Assembly (NCBI GenBank): GCA_977017575.1
Contig: CDRNVI010000104.1
Location: forward strand, 1 to 29,877
Length of the DNA: 29,877 nt
Source: Paramoeba atlantica
Taxonomy: Eukaryota; Discosea
Direction: 5' to 3'
The position numbers were made by a program, and so were the translations under genes. The notes under the pieces are model-generated. The model was given only the letters and a program-made list of their open reading frames with translations, was not told where the DNA came from and did no database searches. Positions 9,598-19,791 of this stretch are shown here, one piece after another; within the stretch, counting starts at the first letter, position 1, and each line of letters begins with the position of its first letter.

Positions 9598-9778
9598 GCC
9601 GTGTGACGTACAATTCGTCGACGCAGCGTAGGGTTGGCAACAGCACGTTGGTGCCGCCTTGGTAAAGCGGAAACTGGTAGAGGACGTCGGCCTCGGAACT
9701 TCCAAATCTGTCTGTGAAGGGTCTGGCTTGCCAGTGACCATCTGGAGCAATCCGGAAGGATTTGAATTTTTTTTTTTT
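9598..9778 (+). mobile_element. SINE 3' half
   Basis: Resumes the SINE upstream of where the 8790-9060 piece stopped, then runs to the 3' hairpin (TCTGGAGCAATCCGGA near 9740) and a T-rich tail. TTAGTGGGAGGAAATTTGCG follows at 9781, a word from the 28211 tandem repeats. Confidence 0.85.
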
Positions 9779-9909
9779 CGTTAGTGGGAGGAAATTTGCG
9801 AAGCCGAAGGGGGGATATGGCGAGGGCCCGCGTTTCTCTATATATAATTTTATTCTATATTAAATATTTTTTTCTCCCTTTAATATTTTTTTCTTCTATT
9901 GAGGGAGAT

Positions 9910-10781
9910 TCTTTTTTAGGCTCTTCGTTAAACGCGGTGGTTGGTTTTCAACTTAGAAGTCACTCATGCTGCGCGCTTCGCGTTGAAAACTACCGCCGCG
10001 TTAACGAAGAGCCTAAAAAAGACAATTTGGCCTGGAAAACGGAAAGATTGTGCCAAAAATAGCCGAATTTCGGGTAAAAATGGGGTGATTTTCGCGTCTT
10101 TTTGCTGTCAGAGCACTAAATCCGACATTTGCGCGTGGTAAATCACTCGTAGGCATGATTGGAGCCTACCGAACGTATTGGTTAGAGAATGCGACTCCAA
10201 CCATGCCATTCTTTCGACACAAAAATGCCCCTTTAGGTCCGAAAAATACTTTTTCACCTTTTTTAGTCAAAAATGGGTCATTTTGAGTGGCGCACCACGG
10301 TTCGAAGAAGGGATACCTTGCGAAAACAACTCCGTAGAAAGCTAGTGTAGGTCCGAAACTATCAAAATACAATAGGGAAACGATTTTGGAAAAATATTTT
10401 TTTTGCCATTTTTTTCGCCAAGTTGAAATTCTTTTTCCGAAAAAATCCGAACTAGGCGGACCCGTCCTGCGGATACGCGGGGGGGTCACCCCCGGGTAGG
10501 GGGGTGGAAAATGCGCGCCAAGACCCCGGCTACTCTTTCTGCGGTTTTTTTTCGAAAACTAATTTTTTCGAAAAAATTGCTCGACCATGACACCCCGCCA
10601 CTGGGCCCCCCCATGGACCCCCCATTTTTTTCAATTTTTTTTTCAGTTTTGGACCACCGGAGCCCCCTTTCATATTTTTTTCTTCTATTATATTACTGTG
10701 TTCCCCTTTATATTTTCACTGTTTTTGTTCACCTTTTTTTCAATAATCGAGTGTAGAGCGGTAGTTTTACAACCACCGCAA
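9910..10781 (-). mobile_element. Complete C-D-B composite element, reversed
   Basis: B at 9910-10024, D reversed at 10025-10580 and C reversed at 10581-10781: the mirror order of 4324-5277. Here the G-rich minisatellite is reduced to a few TGGACCCCCC-like words near 10610. Confidence 0.65.
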
Positions 10782-11275
10782 CTCCCTCGCTACCGTAGGT
10801 TAATTCGCCCGTGCCCGATTTGTGGACCGATTTCATGCCCGATTTCGTGCCCTATTTTCTGCCCGATTCGTGCCCGGTGTCGTTTCAGGTGAGTTTTCGA
10901 AAAAAATGTTTACAAAGACGTAGGAATCGAATTGAGTGACAAGACCACTAGGTTTTCGACAATTCCGATGGGTACCCCCTTGCCCCCCCCTCCCCACCAT
11001 GGTGATCATAGCAATTTTCGAAATTTTGGAAAAAAAAACTGAAAATTATGGGTGAAAGTCAAAAAATATATTTTTCCCAAATCAGCTCCTAGACCGTTTT
11101 GTGAGAGTTTGGGGCCTGATATACCAGTATGCGCTTTGATTTCATTCGATATTTCTTCAGTCTGCCATGGTAATATACCTACAAAGTCCAAAATTTACCT
11201 GGAAGTGTGTAACACGCAAGGCCTTATAGGAAGGAGGAGGCGCAATGCGGAGGAAGGAGGCAGAAGGCGGAGCCT
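10782..11275 (+). repeat. A-family repeat
   Basis: Starts CTCCCTCGCTACCGTAGG and has several 12-bp GCCCGATTTCGT-like units (10813-10880). It ends near GACACGCAAGGCC...GGAGGAGGCGCAA. Copies lie at 11574-12186, 12404-12660 and twice in each arm of the large palindrome. Confidence 0.75.
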
Positions 11276-11279
11276 AACG

Positions 11280-11565
11280 TTTTTTGCTCTGAGAGCAAAA
11301 AAACGCGAAAATGACCCCATTTTTACCCGAAATTTGGCTATTTTTGGCTATAATCTTTCCGTTTTCCACGTTAAATTTTCTTTTTTAGGCTCTTCGTTAA
11401 ACGCGGCGGTAGTTTTCAACGCGAAGCGCCGCAGCATGAGTGACTTCTAAGTTGAAAGCAACCACCGCGTTTAAAGAAGAGCCTAAAAAAGATTGCGGTG
11501 GTTGTAAAACTACCGCTCTACCCTCTATTTTGAAAAACAAGTGAAAAAAAACAGTGAATATAAAG
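11280..11565 (+). repeat. D fragment, B module, C fragment
   Basis: D piece (11280-11375), B (11376-11491) and the C start (11492-11565) in direct contact. The C hairpin immediately follows B. Confidence 0.65.
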
Positions 11566-11573
11566 CTTAGGTT

Positions 11574-12186
11574 GCATAGCCTTGGTTGCATAGCCATCGA
11601 AACATGCTCCCTAGGACCTCTTTCAGATTCCCACGCGAGGAAGTCGTCGTCGCCGCCGCAAAGAGACAGAAGGCTCCGCCTTCTGCCTTTTTGCCTCGCG
11701 CCTCCTCCTTCCTCTACGGCCTTGCGTGTCACACACTTCAAGGTAAAGTTTAGCCTTTGTAGGTGTATTACCGGAACAGGGTGGAGAACTATCGAATCGA
11801 ACCAAAGCGTATACACGTATATCAGGCCCAAACTCTCAAAAAACGGTCTAGGAGTTGATTTGGGAGAAATGTATTTTTTGACTTTCACCCATAATTTTTC
11901 AGTTTTCCTTTTTTCAAAATTTCAAAAATTAGTATGATAACCCTGGTGGGGAGTGGGGGGGGCAGGGGGTACCCATCGGAATTGTTGGAAAAACTAGTAA
12001 TCTTGTCACTAAATTCGATTCATACATCTTTGTAAACATTTCTTTTTTAAAACTCGCCTGAAACGATATCCGGCACGAAATCGGATAGTAAGACGTTGAA
12101 ACGCAAAAAATGACAGATGTACTCTTAACCGATGAAAATCGGTCTTATTAGATTGGATTGGCACGAAATCGGGCCACAAATCGAAA
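11574..12186 (-). repeat. A-family repeat, reverse, with LINE end inside
   Basis: Reverse copy that starts with a direct duplication of GGTTGCATAGCC (11570-11595) and ends in the 12-bp GCCCGATTTCGT-type units, where a 75-bp LINE end is inserted. Confidence 0.75.
12085..12159 (+). mobile_element. Very short LINE 3' end
   Basis: Only 75 bp. It matches the last bases of the LINE at 26300-26386: AAGACGTTGAA, then CTTAACCGAT, then the hairpin ACCGATGAAAATCGGT (12128-12143) with a GAAA loop, then GATTGGATT. GGCACGAAATCGG at 12072-12084 and 12160-12172 is an exact 13-bp target-site duplication. Confidence 0.8.
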
Positions 12187-12346
12187 AAACAAATCCAAAT
12201 CATCCCGGATTGCTCCGGACGTTCACTGGCAAGCCAGACCCTTCACAGACAGATTTGGAAGTTCCGAGGCCGACGTCCTCTACCAGTTTCCGCTTGTCCA
12301 AGGCGGCACCAACGTGCTGTTGCCCACACGTTGCGTCGGTGGAAGT
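12186..12346 (-). mobile_element. SINE 3' half, left arm
   Basis: Tail, hairpin (TCCGGAGCAATCCGGG on the minus strand) and body, cut off near GCGTCGGTGG, where the GCATAA units begin. Confidence 0.85.
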
Positions 12347-12689
12347 ATAGGAATATTGCATAAGTACGCGAATATTGCATAAGTATGGGAAAATTGTATA
12401 AGATTCCCACGCGAGGAAGTCGTCGTCGCCGCGGCAAAAAGACAGAAGGCCATGCGTGTTACACACTTCCAGGTAAATTTTGGACTGTGTAGGTGTATTA
12501 CCATGGCAGAGTGAAGAACTATCGAGTGAAACCAAAGCGTATACACGTACATGTATATCAGTCCCCAAATTCTCAAAAAACGGTCTAGGAGTTGATTTGG
12601 GAAAATATAGTTTTTGACTTTCACCCATAATTTTTCAGTTGAATTTTTCAGTTCACCCATAATTTTTGTTGAAAAACTAGTCAAAACAA

Positions 12690-12850
12690 AAATGCCAAAA
12701 AATCGAGGTTTTTCACCCCAAAAAATAGATTGTTCATGATCATTTGGAGATTTTTCTTTTTTAGGCTCTTCGTTAAAAAAAGTTCCAAATGATCATGAAT
12801 AATCTATTTTTGGGGGTGAAAAACCTCGACTTTTTGGCAATTTTGTTTTA
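12690..12850. repeat. Inverted F pieces around a B fragment
   Basis: About 60 bp of F in reverse and then in forward orientation, separated by a short AGGCTCTTCGTTAA fragment of B. The whole can fold as a hairpin. Confidence 0.65.
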
Positions 12851-12862
12851 ACGAACGCGTTA

Positions 12863-13328
12863 AACCCCCCGCGTATCCGCAGGACGGGTCCGCCTAGTTC
12901 GGATTTTTCTCCGCAGTTGTTTTCGCAAGGTATCACTTCTTCGAACCGTGGTGCGCCACTCAAAATGACCCATTTTTGACTAAAAAAGGTGAAAAAGTAT
13001 TTTTCGGACCTAAAGGGGATTTTTGTGTCGAAAGAATGGTATGGTTGGAGTCGCATTCTCTACCCATACGTTCGGTAGGCTTCTATTCATGCCTACGAGT
13101 GATTTCCCACGCGCAAATGTCGGATTTAGTGCTCTGAGAGCAAAAATACGCGAAAATCACCCCATTTTTACTCGAAATTCGGCTATTTTTGGCCATAATC
13201 TTCCGTTTTCACAGGCCAAATTTTCTTTTTTAGGCTCTTCGTTTAACGCGGCGGTAGTTTTCAACGCGAAGCGCGCAGCATGAGTGACTTCTAAGTTGAA
13301 AACAACCACGCGTTTAACGAAGAGCTAT
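12863..13328 (+). repeat. D (truncated) plus B
   Basis: The D module lacks an internal segment between CGGATTTTTC and CGCAGTTG near 12907. It continues into a complete B (13226-13328). Confidence 0.7.
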
Positions 13329-13383
13329 TAATTCCTATGCTTACGCAATATTCCTATACTTATGCAATATTCCTATACCTCAA

Positions 13384-13541
13384 CCGACGCAGCGTGTTGG
13401 CAACAGCACGTTGGTGCCTCCTTGGAAGAGCGGAAACTGGTAGAGGACGTCGGCCTCGGAACTTCCAAATCTGTCTGTGAAGGGTCTGGCTAGCCAGTGA
13501 ACATCAGGAGCAATCCGGGATGATTTGGATTTTTTTTGGGA
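13384..13541 (+). mobile_element. SINE 3' half, right arm
   Basis: Mirror copy of 12186-12346, ending in AGGAGCAATCCGGGATGATT and a T-rich tail. Confidence 0.85.
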
Positions 13542-13783
13542 CAGTATCTTGTCGTGCTCGCATTTGCGTTTTGAGTTCAAACACATACGAGACTTGAAAA
13601 ATATTCCCAAAAATGGGGTTATTGCCAGGAGGGCTTTTATGGTAAGAGATGCTCCCTGTACTGGTTGCAGGTCATAAAATCTCCAACAAAGAGCACGTTA
13701 TGCCTCCATAGGGAAGATGCTCATTGCCTTTGATTTGTTGCAATCTAGTGTTGATACAGGTAAGGAAACACTTGCTGATCATT
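13542..13783. other. Unassigned single-copy DNA
   Basis: No repeat match within the window and no convincing coding frame. Confidence 0.4.
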
Positions 13784-13872
13784 GAAGAAGAAGAAGAAGA
13801 AGAAGAAGAAGAAGAAGAAGAAGAAGAAGAAGAAGAAGAAGAAGAAGAAGAAGAAGAAGAAGAAGAAGAAGA
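13784..13872 (+). repeat. (GAA)n microsatellite
   Basis: About 89 bp of uninterrupted GAA. The poly-Glu, poly-Lys and poly-Ser frames over it are artefacts. Confidence 0.97.
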
Positions 13873-14275
13873 CACGGAGGGCTCTGCAGCGCCAACCGTT
13901 AGGGGTAGAGTCTCAGGTCATCGACCTTCATTGTCTTGCTACCCCCCTTCCCAGAAGGCACTCGACGCCTTGCGGCCCGAGAACGGCTACGCAATCGTAG
14001 CTACCAGGACGGGCGCCCAACCTCGTTGCATCGTGTAGTCTGTGTCGCAAGCCTCCTTTGCGTAAGCAGCTCCAATTTAGCGGCTGCGCTGGAGCCTGGT
14101 TCAGCTCTGCGGTTCCGGGTCGGTCCTCCAGGGTGAGCGGGGTTGGGTGTGGGCCTCGAAGGCACTCCTGATCGCTTTCCCTTTTTAGTGGTCTTCTAGG
14201 TTTCGAGTTTTGTCGATAGCGGGAATCGAACCAACAACCTGCAGGTTGTAAGGCTCACCGTCTACTAACAACCAC
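13784..14275 (-). mobile_element. Second SINE type with (GAA)n/(TTC)n tract
   Basis: On the minus strand a tRNA-like head near 14270-14215 contains TAGTAGACGGTGAGCC (A-box-like), a short ACAACCTGCAGGTTGT stem and GGTTCGATTCC (B-box). The body follows to 13873, and the element ends in about 30 TTC triplets (13784-13872 as GAA on the plus strand). The order head, body, simple-repeat tail is that of a SINE, but no target duplication was found, so the assignment is tentative. Confidence 0.5.
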
Positions 14276-15236
14276 CGCTTTTTGACGAAGCAGCTACATA
14301 TATGCCAATGCGGAGCCACTTTATCATTAGTTCGGCCGCTTTCTTACCACCTATTTTTCTGTTTCCCGCCATCACCCACGGATCATAGCAGTTCGTTGCA
14401 TAGTTAAGTCGCAAGCGGGCTGTATATGATACGTCTACTGCTTGAACAAATTGAGTCATACCTTGAGGCGCAACTGCGAGACGCTAAATGTCGATAAGGC
14501 GTGCTTGGAGATGGTCGTTGTGTGCCCGTTGGCTCTTCCCAGGATAGTTAGGCAGGTGTCCGTTTCAGGGGTAAGGCAGTTACTTGACTCCGAATGAAAG
14601 GAATTATGCGGCTAGCCATGAGTTTTCCTGTGATTACACCGCTTGCATTCTCAATAATTTGCCACCCAAACGGATTGGATAGTGTCCACGTCGAAGCAAA
14701 ACTACGCATCGAAGAAAGAGAGGCTCAAACCATGAAGCTCGCTTAATTACCACAAGGATGGCAATATATGAAGCACATCTTTTGGTCCATGCAGGGTCCT
14801 CCGCAACAATAATGTCTCTGCACCCTCGAGCTGAAAGAGCAAAGAAGGACGTGGAATTCATGGAGCCGCTGAAAGGAAACGGGATCATGTCAAGGTTGAT
14901 TATGATTGAAACAATTCTTGAAAGACGAATATTGTACAGGAATTCGTGGAAAGATTGCAGAGACTTAGAAATATCTTCAGAGGTACGCGTAGTCGTGCGT
15001 TGGGTGGAACGAAGAACTATTCCGTATCTTTTTTTCCATCGATAAAACCATATGCGAGGTACTGGGGAACCTTTGCGACACGAGGCCTTCCGCTTTGCTG
15101 AGGCAACGGAAACCCGCAGTGTTGCGTGAACGCAATTCAACAAGCCATATAATTCTTCTCCGAGATTGTTAGTCTCAGAGCTCTGCTTCCGCATGCGTTT
15201 TCTTTTCCCATCTCCACGAACACTGGTTTCGACCAA
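14265..15236 (-). pseudogene. pogo-like (DDE_1/CENP-B type) transposase remnant
   Basis: On the minus strand the first frame (15236-14634) reads a CENP-B-type HTH end and linker with FYRWKKRYGIVLRS and SLQSFHEFLYNIR, then NLDMIPFPF, like the first catalytic Asp motif of pogo elements (NMDETP). A shifted frame gives LTILGRANGHTTT where the family has an Asp (usually W-D-R-x-x-x-H), so the second catalytic residue appears to be Gly. It continues as LAVAPQGMTQFVQAVDV, like the PGG-T-x-x-QPLDV motif with the third Asp, and ends with KKAAELMIKW. At least one frame change is present and the N-terminal DNA-binding part is incomplete. The assignment rests on motif order read by eye. This copy runs across the outer edge of the palindrome arm (14458), so it is the fuller of the two. 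Confidence 0.6.
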
Positions 15237-15240
15237 CGCT

Positions 15241-15534
15241 TTCCCCCCCCCCCCTCCCCCCCCCCCTCCCCCCCCCTGGACCCCCCCCTAGACCCTCAAT
15301 TTTTTTATTTTTTTTCAGGGGTCTGAAAATATATTACTGTCCCCCCCCCCCTCCCGTTTAAGAGCGAAAAGTGCGCTTAAACGGGGGGGTCTGAATCACT
15401 ACATAAAAAAAAAATTGGCGCCGCTTCGCGGCGCCGGGCTCTTTCCTTCAACTCTATGTGCGCTTAAACGGGGGGGTCTGACCGGGTGCGCTTCAAGTGG
15501 GGGGGGCAGTATATCTATATTGAGGGAGATGCTA
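15241..15534. other. C-rich region with short hairpins
   Basis: Runs of C at 15241-15285 and 15341-15355. The inverted pair CCCGTTTAAG/CTTAAACGGG lies near 15353-15385, and a perfect hairpin GGCGCCGCTTCGCGGCGCC at 15417-15435. A word like GTGCGCTTAAACGGGG is repeated near 15370 and 15459, with a variant at 15487. No gene is seen. Confidence 0.6.
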
Positions 15535-15989
15535 CTCCCTCGCTACCGTAGGTTAATTCGACGTGCCCGATTTCATGCCCGATTTCGAGCCCGATTTGTG
15601 GCCCGATATCGTGCCCGATATCGTTTCAGGTGAGTTTTCGAAAAAAATGTATACAAAGACGTATGAATCGAATTTAGTGACAAGATTACTAGTTTTTTCA
15701 ACAATTCCGATGGGTACCCCCTGCCCCCCCCACGTCCCCACCAGGGTGATCATAGCAATTTTTGAAATTTTGCAAAAAAAAACTAAAAATTTGTGGGTGA
15801 AAGTGAAAAAACATATTTTTCCAAAATCAACTCCTAGATCGTTTTTGAGAGTTTGGAGCCTTCTATACCTGTATACCCTTTGATTTCATTCGATATTTCT
15901 CCACCCTGTTCCGATAATACACCTACATAGTACACAATTTACCCGGAAGTGTGTGACACGCAAGGCCGATGAGGAAGGAGGAGGCGCAA
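15535..15989 (+). repeat. A-family repeat (palindrome, left arm, first)
   Basis: Contains five 12-bp GCCCGATTTCAT-like units (about 15568-15627), then GTTTCAGGTGAGTTTTCG. It ends at GGAGGAGGCGCAAGG. Confidence 0.8.
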
Positions 15990-16440
15990 GGAAAAAAGGA
16001 AGACGTATGAATCGAATTGAGTGACGAGATCACTAGTTTTCCAACAATTCCGACGGGTATCCCCTGCTCCCCCCCCTCCCCACCAGGGTAATCATAGCAA
16101 TTTTTGAAATTTTGAAAAACAAAACTGAAAAATTATGGGTGAAAGTAAAAAATATATTTTTCCGAAATCAACTCCTAGACCGTTTTTTGAGAGTTCGGGA
16201 CCTGATGTACCTGATATACGCTTTGGTTTCATTCGATAGTTCTCCACCCTGTTCCGGTAATACACCTATAAAGGCCAAAATTTACCTGGAAGCGTGTGAC
16301 ACGCAAGGCCGTAGAGGAAGGAGGAGGCGCAAGACAAAAAGGCAGAAGGCGGAGCTTTTTGTCTTTTTGCCGCGGCGACGACGACTTCCTCGCGTGGGAA
16401 GCTGTAAGGGGTCCCAGGGAGCATGTTTCGATGGCTATGT
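15990..16440 (+). repeat. A-family repeat (palindrome, left arm, second)
   Basis: Tandem neighbour of the previous copy. It lacks the 12-bp units and starts inside the family at GACGTATGAATCGAATTG. Confidence 0.75.
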
Positions 16441-16635
16441 AACCCAGGCTAAAGTGGACGAGGGAGATACTAAAGGCACCTTTGGAAGACGCCCACAAAA
16501 CTGGAACGGTATCTCCCGTTAAAGACCCCTTTTGTCACATCAGAATGCTCTACAAACCGGGAGATACCGTTCCAGTTTTGTGGCGGTCTTCCAAAGGTGC
16601 CTTTAGTATCTCCCTCGTCCACTTTAGCCTGGGTT
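16441..16635. mobile_element. MITE with 78-bp terminal inverted repeats, left arm
   Basis: The ends 16441-16518 and 16558-16635 are inverted copies with about one small difference, starting AACCCAGGCTAAAGTGGACG. The 39-bp centre is unique. No coding capacity. The flanking bases do not give a clear target duplication. Confidence 0.85.
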
Positions 16636-16672
16636 TATAGTATTTGAAAAAAAATTATTGTACTATATAGTA

Positions 16673-17576
16673 TAGTATACATACAAACAGACTAACAAAT
16701 ATAAGGGTTTTAGGCTCTTCGTTAAACGCGGTGGTTGCTTTCAACTTAGAAATCACTCATGCTGCGCGCTTCGCGTTGAAAACAACCGCCGCGTTAACGA
16801 AGAGCCTAAAAAAGAAAATTTAGCCTGGAAAACGGAAAGATTATAGCCAAAAATAGCCGAATTTCGGGTACAAATGGGGTGATTTTCGCATATTTTTGCT
16901 CTCAGAGCACTAAATCCGACATTTGCGCGTGGGAAATCACTCGTAGGCATGAATAGAAGCCTACCGAACGTATTGGGTAGAGAATGCGACTCCAACCATG
17001 CCATTCTTTCGACACAAAAATGCCCCTTTAGGTCCGAAAAATACTTTTTCACCTTTTTTAGTCAAAACTGGGTCATTTTGAGTGGCGCACCACGGTTCGA
17101 AGAAGTGATACCTTGCGAAAACAACTGCGTAGAAAGCTAGTGTAGGTCCCAAACTATCAAAATACAATAGGGGAAAGGAAAAATATTGTTTTTGTCATTT
17201 TTTTCGCCAAGTTGAATTTTTTTTGAAATTTTTTTTTCCGAAACAATCCGAACTTGGCGGACCCGTCCTGCGGATACGCGGGGGGGTCATTCTATAATTT
17301 TTTGAAGGATTTTTAGCGGGTTTGGATGATTTTTTCCCTCAAAAGATAGTCCTTGTAGCTTCTTTTTTCTCCTTTGGCGGAACATGCAAAAGCACAAAAC
17401 TGAAAACTACGTTTTCTTCCGCGAAACATAAGAAACTTGATTAAGCCTGTCATAAATTGACTATGTACCTGATGCCATTCGTGCTAAAAGAGAGCGTCAA
17501 AACGTTTTTGATCAATTTTTCTTGTTATAGATTTTTATAGAGTTATAATACTATACTACTACTATACTATACTAAT
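16673..17576. repeat. Spacer of the large palindrome (B plus reversed D)
   Basis: B at 16704-16817 and reversed, truncated D at 16818-17287. From 17288 to 17576 there is AT-rich DNA without a match or gene, ending in ACTATACTA repeats beside the right arm. Confidence 0.7.
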
Positions 17577-17617
17577 ACTATACTATATAGTACAATAATT
17601 TTTTTTCAAATACTATA

Positions 17618-17811
17618 AACCCAGGCTAAAGTGGACGAGGGAGATACTAAAGGCACCTTTGGAAGACCGCCACAAAACTGGAACGGTATCTCCCGGTTTG
17701 TAGAGCATTCTGATGTGACAAAAGGGTCTTTAACGGGAGATACCGTTCCAGTTTTGTGGGCGTCTTCCAAAGGTGCCTTTAGTATCTCCCTCGTCCACTT
17801 TAGCCTGGGTT
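17618..17811. mobile_element. MITE, right arm
   Basis: Mirror copy of 16441-16635. Confidence 0.85.
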
Positions 17812-18722
17812 ACATAGCCATCGAAACATGCTACCTGGGACCCCTTACAGCTTCCCACGCGAGGAAGTCGTCGTCGCCGCGGCAAAAAGACAAAAAGCTC
17901 CGCCTTCTGCCTTTTTGTCTTGCGCCTCCTCCTTCCTCTACGGCCTTGCGTGTCACACGCTTCCAGGTAAATTTTGGCCTTTATAGGTGTATTACCGGAA
18001 CAGGGTGGAGAACTATCGAATGAAACCAAAGCGTATATCAGGTACATCAGGTCCCGAACTCTCAAAAAACGGTCTAGGAGTTGATTTCGGATAAATATAT
18101 TTTTTTACTTTCACCCATAATTTTTCAGTTTTGTTTTTCAAAAATTTCAAAAATTGCTATGATTACCCTGGTGGGGAGGGGGGGGAGCAGGGGATACCCG
18201 TCGGAATTGTTGGAAAACTAGTGATCTCGTCACTCAATTCGATTCATACGTCTTCCTTTTTTCCTTGCGCCTCCTCCTTCCTCATCGGCCTTGCGTGTCA
18301 CACACTTCCGGGTAAATTGTGTACTATGTAGGTGTATTATCGGAACAGGGTGGAGAAATATCGAATGAAATCAAAGGGTATACAGGTATAGAAGGCTCCA
18401 AACTCTCAAAAAACGATCTAGGAGTTGATTTTGGAAAAATATGTTTTTTCACTTTCACCCACAAATTTTTAGTTTTTTTTTGCAAAATTTCAAAAATTGC
18501 TATGATCACCCTGGTGGGGACGTGGGGGGGGCAGGGGGTACCCATCGGAATTGTTGAAAAACTAGTAATCTTGTCACTAAATTCGATTCATACGTCTTTG
18601 TATACATTTTTTTCGAAAACTCACCTGAAACGATATCGGGCACGATATCGGGCCACAAATCGGGCTCGAAATCGGGCATGAAATCGGGCACGTCGAATTA
18701 ACCTACGGTAGCGAGGGAGTAG
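17812..18722 (-). repeat. Two A-family repeats, right arm
   Basis: Mirror of 15535-16440. The 12-bp units lie near 18630-18690. Confidence 0.8.
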
Positions 18723-19009
18723 CATCTCCCTCAATATAGATATACTGCCCCCCCCACTTGAAGCGCACCCGGTCAGACCCCCCCGTTTAAGCGCACATAG
18801 AGTTGAAGGAAAGAGCCCGGCGCCGCGAAGCGGCGCCAATTTTTTTTTTATGTAGTGATTCAGACCCCCCCGTTTAAGCGCACTTTTCGCTCTTAAACGG
18901 GAGGGGGGGGGACAGTAATATATTTTCAGACCCCTGAAAAAAAATAAAAAAAATTGAGGGTCTACGGGTCCAGGGGGGGTCCAGGGGGGGGGAGGGGGGG
19001 GGGAAAGCG

Positions 19010-19791
19010 TTGGTCGAAACCAGTGTTCGTGGAGATGGGAAAAGAAAACGCATGCGGAAGCAGAGCTCTGAGACTAACAATCTCGGAGAAGAATTATATG
19101 GCTTGTTGAATTGCGTTCACGCAACATGCGGGTTTCCGTTGCCTCAGCAAAGCGGAAGGCCTCGTGTCGCAAAGGTTCCCCAGTACCTCGCATATGGTTT
19201 TATCGATGGAAAAAAAGATACGGAATAGTTCTTCGTTCCACCCAACGCACGACTACGCGTACCTCTGAAGATATTTCTAAGTCTCTGCAATCTTTCCACG
19301 AATTCCTGTACAATATTCGTCTTTCAAGAATTGTTTCAATCATAATCAACCTTGACATGATCCCGTTTCCTTTCAGCGGCTCCATGAATTCCACGTCCTT
19401 CTTTGCTCTTTCAGCTCGAGGGTGCAGAGACATTATTGTTGCGGAGGACCCTGCGTGGACCAAAAGATGTGCTTCATATATTGCCATCCTTGTGGTAATT
19501 AAGCGAGCTTCATGGTTTGAGCCTCTCTTTCTTCGATGCGTAGTTTTGCTTCGACGTGGACACTATCCAATCCGTTTGGGTGGCAAATTATTGAGAATGC
19601 AAGCGGTGTAATCACAGGAAAACTCATGGCTAGCCGCATAATTCCTTTCATTCGGAGTCAAGTAACTGCCTTACCCCCTGAAACGGACACCTGCCTAACT
19701 ATCCTGGGAAGAGCCAACGGGCACACAACGACCATCTCCAAGCATGCCTTATCGACATTTAGCGCTCTCGCAGTTGCGCCTCAAGGTATGA
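19010..19791 (+). pseudogene. pogo-like transposase remnant, truncated copy
   Basis: Plus-strand mirror of the 14458-15236 part of the other copy, with the same RWKKRYGIVLRS, NLDMIPFPF and LTILGRANGH stretches and a frame change between the first and second parts. It stops at LAVAPQGM, where the arm ends. The following residues come from an unrelated D module, so the third motif and the C-terminus are missing. Confidence 0.6.

Larger units (their letters stand above)
12186..13541. repeat. X3: palindrome with GCATAA-type arrays
   Basis: The left arm 12186-12402 is a reversed SINE 3' half followed by AATATTGCATAAGTA units. The right arm 13329-13541 is the mirror image: inverted units, then the SINE 3' half in plus orientation. 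The spacer of about 0.9 kb holds an A fragment (12404-12660), inverted F pieces around a B fragment (12690-12850), and a truncated D plus B (12863-13328). Confidence 0.7.
14458..16672. repeat. Large palindrome, left arm
   Basis: About 2.2 kb that reappears inverted at 17577-19791. Paired positions sum to nearly the same number throughout (about 34246-34249), so there are almost no net indels. It contains most of the pogo-like frame, the C-rich hairpin region, two A repeats and a MITE. Confidence 0.92.
17577..19791. repeat. Large palindrome, right arm
   Basis: Inverted copy of 14458-16672. The outer edge falls at GGTATGA, inside the pogo-like frame, after which a reversed D module begins. Confidence 0.92.

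Noticed and set aside
11554-11937. Open frames in the A family (about 130 codons, also at 16112 and 17631)
   Set aside because: They are present in repeat copies but with shifting frames and no recognisable domain.
13724-14038. Poly-Glu, poly-Lys and poly-Ser open frames
   Set aside because: They are translations of the (GAA)n tract with no conserved flanks.
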